NCBI GenBank assembly: GCA_002633005.1
Contig: NMRA01000342.1
Location: 119,063-183,062 of the forward strand
DNA from: Phoronis australis
Lineage: Eukaryota; Phoronida; Phoronidae
Direction: 5' to 3'
DNA length: 64,000 bases
This document shows, one piece after another, positions 61,674 through 64,000 of this stretch. The notes beneath the pieces are model-generated. The model was not told where the DNA came from and searched no databases. It was given only the letters and a program-made list of their open reading frames with translations. The translations under genes were made by a program, and so were the position numbers. Numbering within the stretch: position 1 is the stretch's first letter; each line of letters begins with the position of its first letter.

Positions 61674-64000
61674 GCTCAACTTATATTGGATACTTCTAAT
61701 CAAGGATTATGAAAACTTCTCAAATTGAAGTATTAAGAACTTTCAGTAATTATGTCTGTATCCAGTCGAGATCTTGTCAGTCAGCTGGTCAGGCAACACG
61801 CAAATCAAAGCACCTGTTGCTCGCTTCCGCAACGATTCACACAGTTCGGGTATCAACATGCTCGTCGTATTGTATACATAAAATATGTACTTGAATTACT
61901 AGACTAAAACAATTATTGAGTGAAAGCAGTTAGAATATATTTGTATTAACTAAGATTCGCGTATATTGGTGCAGTGCCGCTCGGACTGACTGCAAGCGGG
62001 AGTAGCGACATGGGTGTTATCGAGTTCGCAGACCTTCCAAATCCGGGCCACAGTGAAACGAAATGGGTGCTTTCCAAAGTGTCCGATAGCTATATAAGGG
62101 CATGGGACGCTTTTGGCCCATCAGTATATATATGGATTCACCTGGTAAAAAATGGAATTCAGCAGGCAACATCCGGCAACAAAAAACATGGAAAGACATA
62201 GGATGCCGGTGGAAAATTAGTGGATACGGGTCGGGGAACTCAGGTGGCGATTGCCGGGACAACTCTTAGTGACCATGTACCGGAGCGCCAATGTTCGAGG
62301 AAGTAATCATATGCACTCATGTAGTTCCCTCAGTTTTCTCATGATCACAAATGGTCAAGCAGTTGAACGCTTCACTTGACCAAACGTTGACCTCATAACG
62401 ACACAGAGACTGCATATAGGCACGTTTAGATTTGTGCCGGCGCAGGGGACCCACCTGTAGTGGAGATACTACCCTAGAATATGATACGGTACGTGCCTCT
62501 CAAAGGAGCGACTTTTCCACGGCCTGTATCCTTACGAAGGAGTGCCTTTTAATTCTGGAAAAATATCTACCAAGGTGGCATTCCAACAGAATTCCCTACA
62601 AAAGGGTTCATTTTCGTTCTTCGAAACTCTATTAGGTTCCCTGGCTTTTTCAAAGCGTTTCAATATTTTTAAAACCTTATGAGAAACCATGCACTCCATT
62701 TTTCTGACAATAGGACGTAACTGTTTCAGGCTGTGATGTAGTTTGAAGATATCTGTCCCGCAAGAATACCTAGAATAATGAAGTTATTTAAAAACAAAAC
62801 GGCGCAGGATTTCCGGAACAAAACTTAATGAAAGGTATGGTCATTTTCATTGAAGCTCCTTGCAGATGAACGTTTTTCAGTCAACCATACCCGCTTCCGA
62901 GCATTTCGGCACAGTTTAAATGTCAGTGGTGAAACATTTATTGGCCTGAGCGTTTCGGGAAAAGCATCCGAATCGGTGAACAAGACAAAGAGCCGATTTC
63001 GATTTGGCAATCTACGGGGTTTGGCCAGCACTAATACATGTACATGTTATAGCGTTTTGAGTCAGTGATGGTGTGAATGCTCTTAGTCTTAGTAATGGAA
63101 ATCAAGTTTTGCCAGAGGAAGCATAATTAACGGGTCTATTTTAATTAGCATTAAAAACTTAAAGGAACATTTCGCTGCTGTTTAGCTATGATTTCAAAGA
63201 GGCGCATCAGCATGGTCGATCTTGAACTGTTGAATTGTCGCCGAATGAGCCGGCAAATCAGGTAGCAGGCAATGCGTATATTGATGCTTGATTTTCAAAC
63301 ATTCAGTAATACTTAAGCTGACCTACATTCAAAACCTAAATTTAGTTAAAACAATTAAGTTTTTATAACGTTTGACAACTCTTAATCCTGGCCTGTGCAA
63401 ACAAAAAAATTTGGCGTACTCAATAAATTCAAGACATGTTTTCTTTTATGCGCACTGACCACTATTAAAAATACTCATTCTGCTTGAAAACCCTCTTTTA
63501 GTATATACCCTGCTTGAAAATGTATTACAAGTTTTCACACAAACAACTTCCTCATTACTTTCAAATCAACATTATATGCTGACATGATCGAAACAACAGA
63601 TCAACTTGAATTAGAAATTTTCGTTTGCCACTCCTAGGAAACTTTATTTTTACTTATCGCAACTACAGTGGCATACTCAAGACCCCCTTTTACAAATCAA
63701 ACACGTAGACTCACTGTTTACGTTATCGTACACCTATAATCATCAATGAAAATAAATTAGCCTCTTCAGTTTCGGATAAGATACATGTAAACGTCCAATC
63801 ATTTGCTGGACTTTCAAGATATCACAAGAACAGTCAAACTTTTAGATAAAAATACGATATTACTCAAGCTGCTTCTCGTACAATTATATCCAAAGTGAAT
63901 TACACCAAAGACGTTAACTCTCTACGATCTTTGATTACACTGAAACACTGCTCATTTGTGCGCACAACACACGCACCCGCACGCACATACACGAGCACAA
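61674..64000. other. Upstream flank of DUOX without recognised gene
   Basis: Chance-length frames occur on both strands, the longest about 80 codons, none recognisable. I looked for a DUOXA-type membrane protein, the usual head-to-head neighbour of DUOX in vertebrates, and found no exon resembling it. The window ends in a CA/CGCA-rich tract (63955-64000). Confidence 0.5.

Noticed and set aside
62825-63068. Overlapping ORFs on both strands
   Set aside because: They are short, unconserved to my eye and open in opposite strands by chance composition.
1-64000. CRISPR array, operon or prokaryotic defence system
   Set aside because: The window is intron-rich animal DNA. Its tandem repeats are minisatellites without a repeat-spacer structure, and no bacterial gene is present.

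Overview
This is a window of animal nuclear DNA. Genes are split by many GT-AG introns, gene density is low, and the sequence is AT-rich and full of transposon debris and simple repeats. The two recognisable genes have their closest remembered relatives in animals. Small SINE, MITE and LINE remnants, and a peroxidase-NADPH oxidase that resembles both the fly and vertebrate proteins, suggest a marine invertebrate, perhaps a non-vertebrate deuterostome. I cannot name the species from the sequence alone.

Layout. Bases 1-8395 hold mobile-element debris: two LINE 3' ends, THAP-like and cysteine-rich transposon fragments, and two elements built of long inverted repeats. Bases 8396-14025, plus strand, carry the last four coding exons of an alpha-arrestin (ARRDC family) gene whose 5' exons I could not find. 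Bases 14026-21766 lie between two converging genes and contain no gene I can support. Bases 21767-59634, minus strand, carry a complete dual oxidase (DUOX) gene. It resolves into 29 coding exons whose splice phases all agree and which encode about 1606 residues, close to the usual DUOX length of about 1500-1550. Bases 59648-64000 hold the likely 5' untranslated region and promoter area and no recognised neighbour. In particular no DUOXA maturation-factor gene is visible there.

The DUOX protein reads, in order: signal peptide, extracellular heme-peroxidase-like domain (about residues 35-560), a cysteine-rich insertion, a first membrane helix, a PH-like intracellular segment, two EF-hands (the second degenerate), a six-helix ferric-reductase core with four heme histidines, and the FAD and NADPH domains ending in FENF. 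It is expected to move electrons from cytosolic NADPH across the membrane to oxygen and so make extracellular hydrogen peroxide in response to calcium. The arrestin-like gene is an endosomal trafficking adaptor by family. Nothing links the two genes beyond proximity.

The most unusual signals are in the DUOX introns. A minisatellite copies the 3' splice site of exon 28 with its first codons. A 41-bp triplication copies the 5' splice site of exon 11. A pair of 177-bp inverted repeats brackets exons 7 and 8, the second of which carries the proximal heme histidine. A repeat family made of about 150-bp units recurs at three places. These are sequence observations; any effect on splicing is inference.
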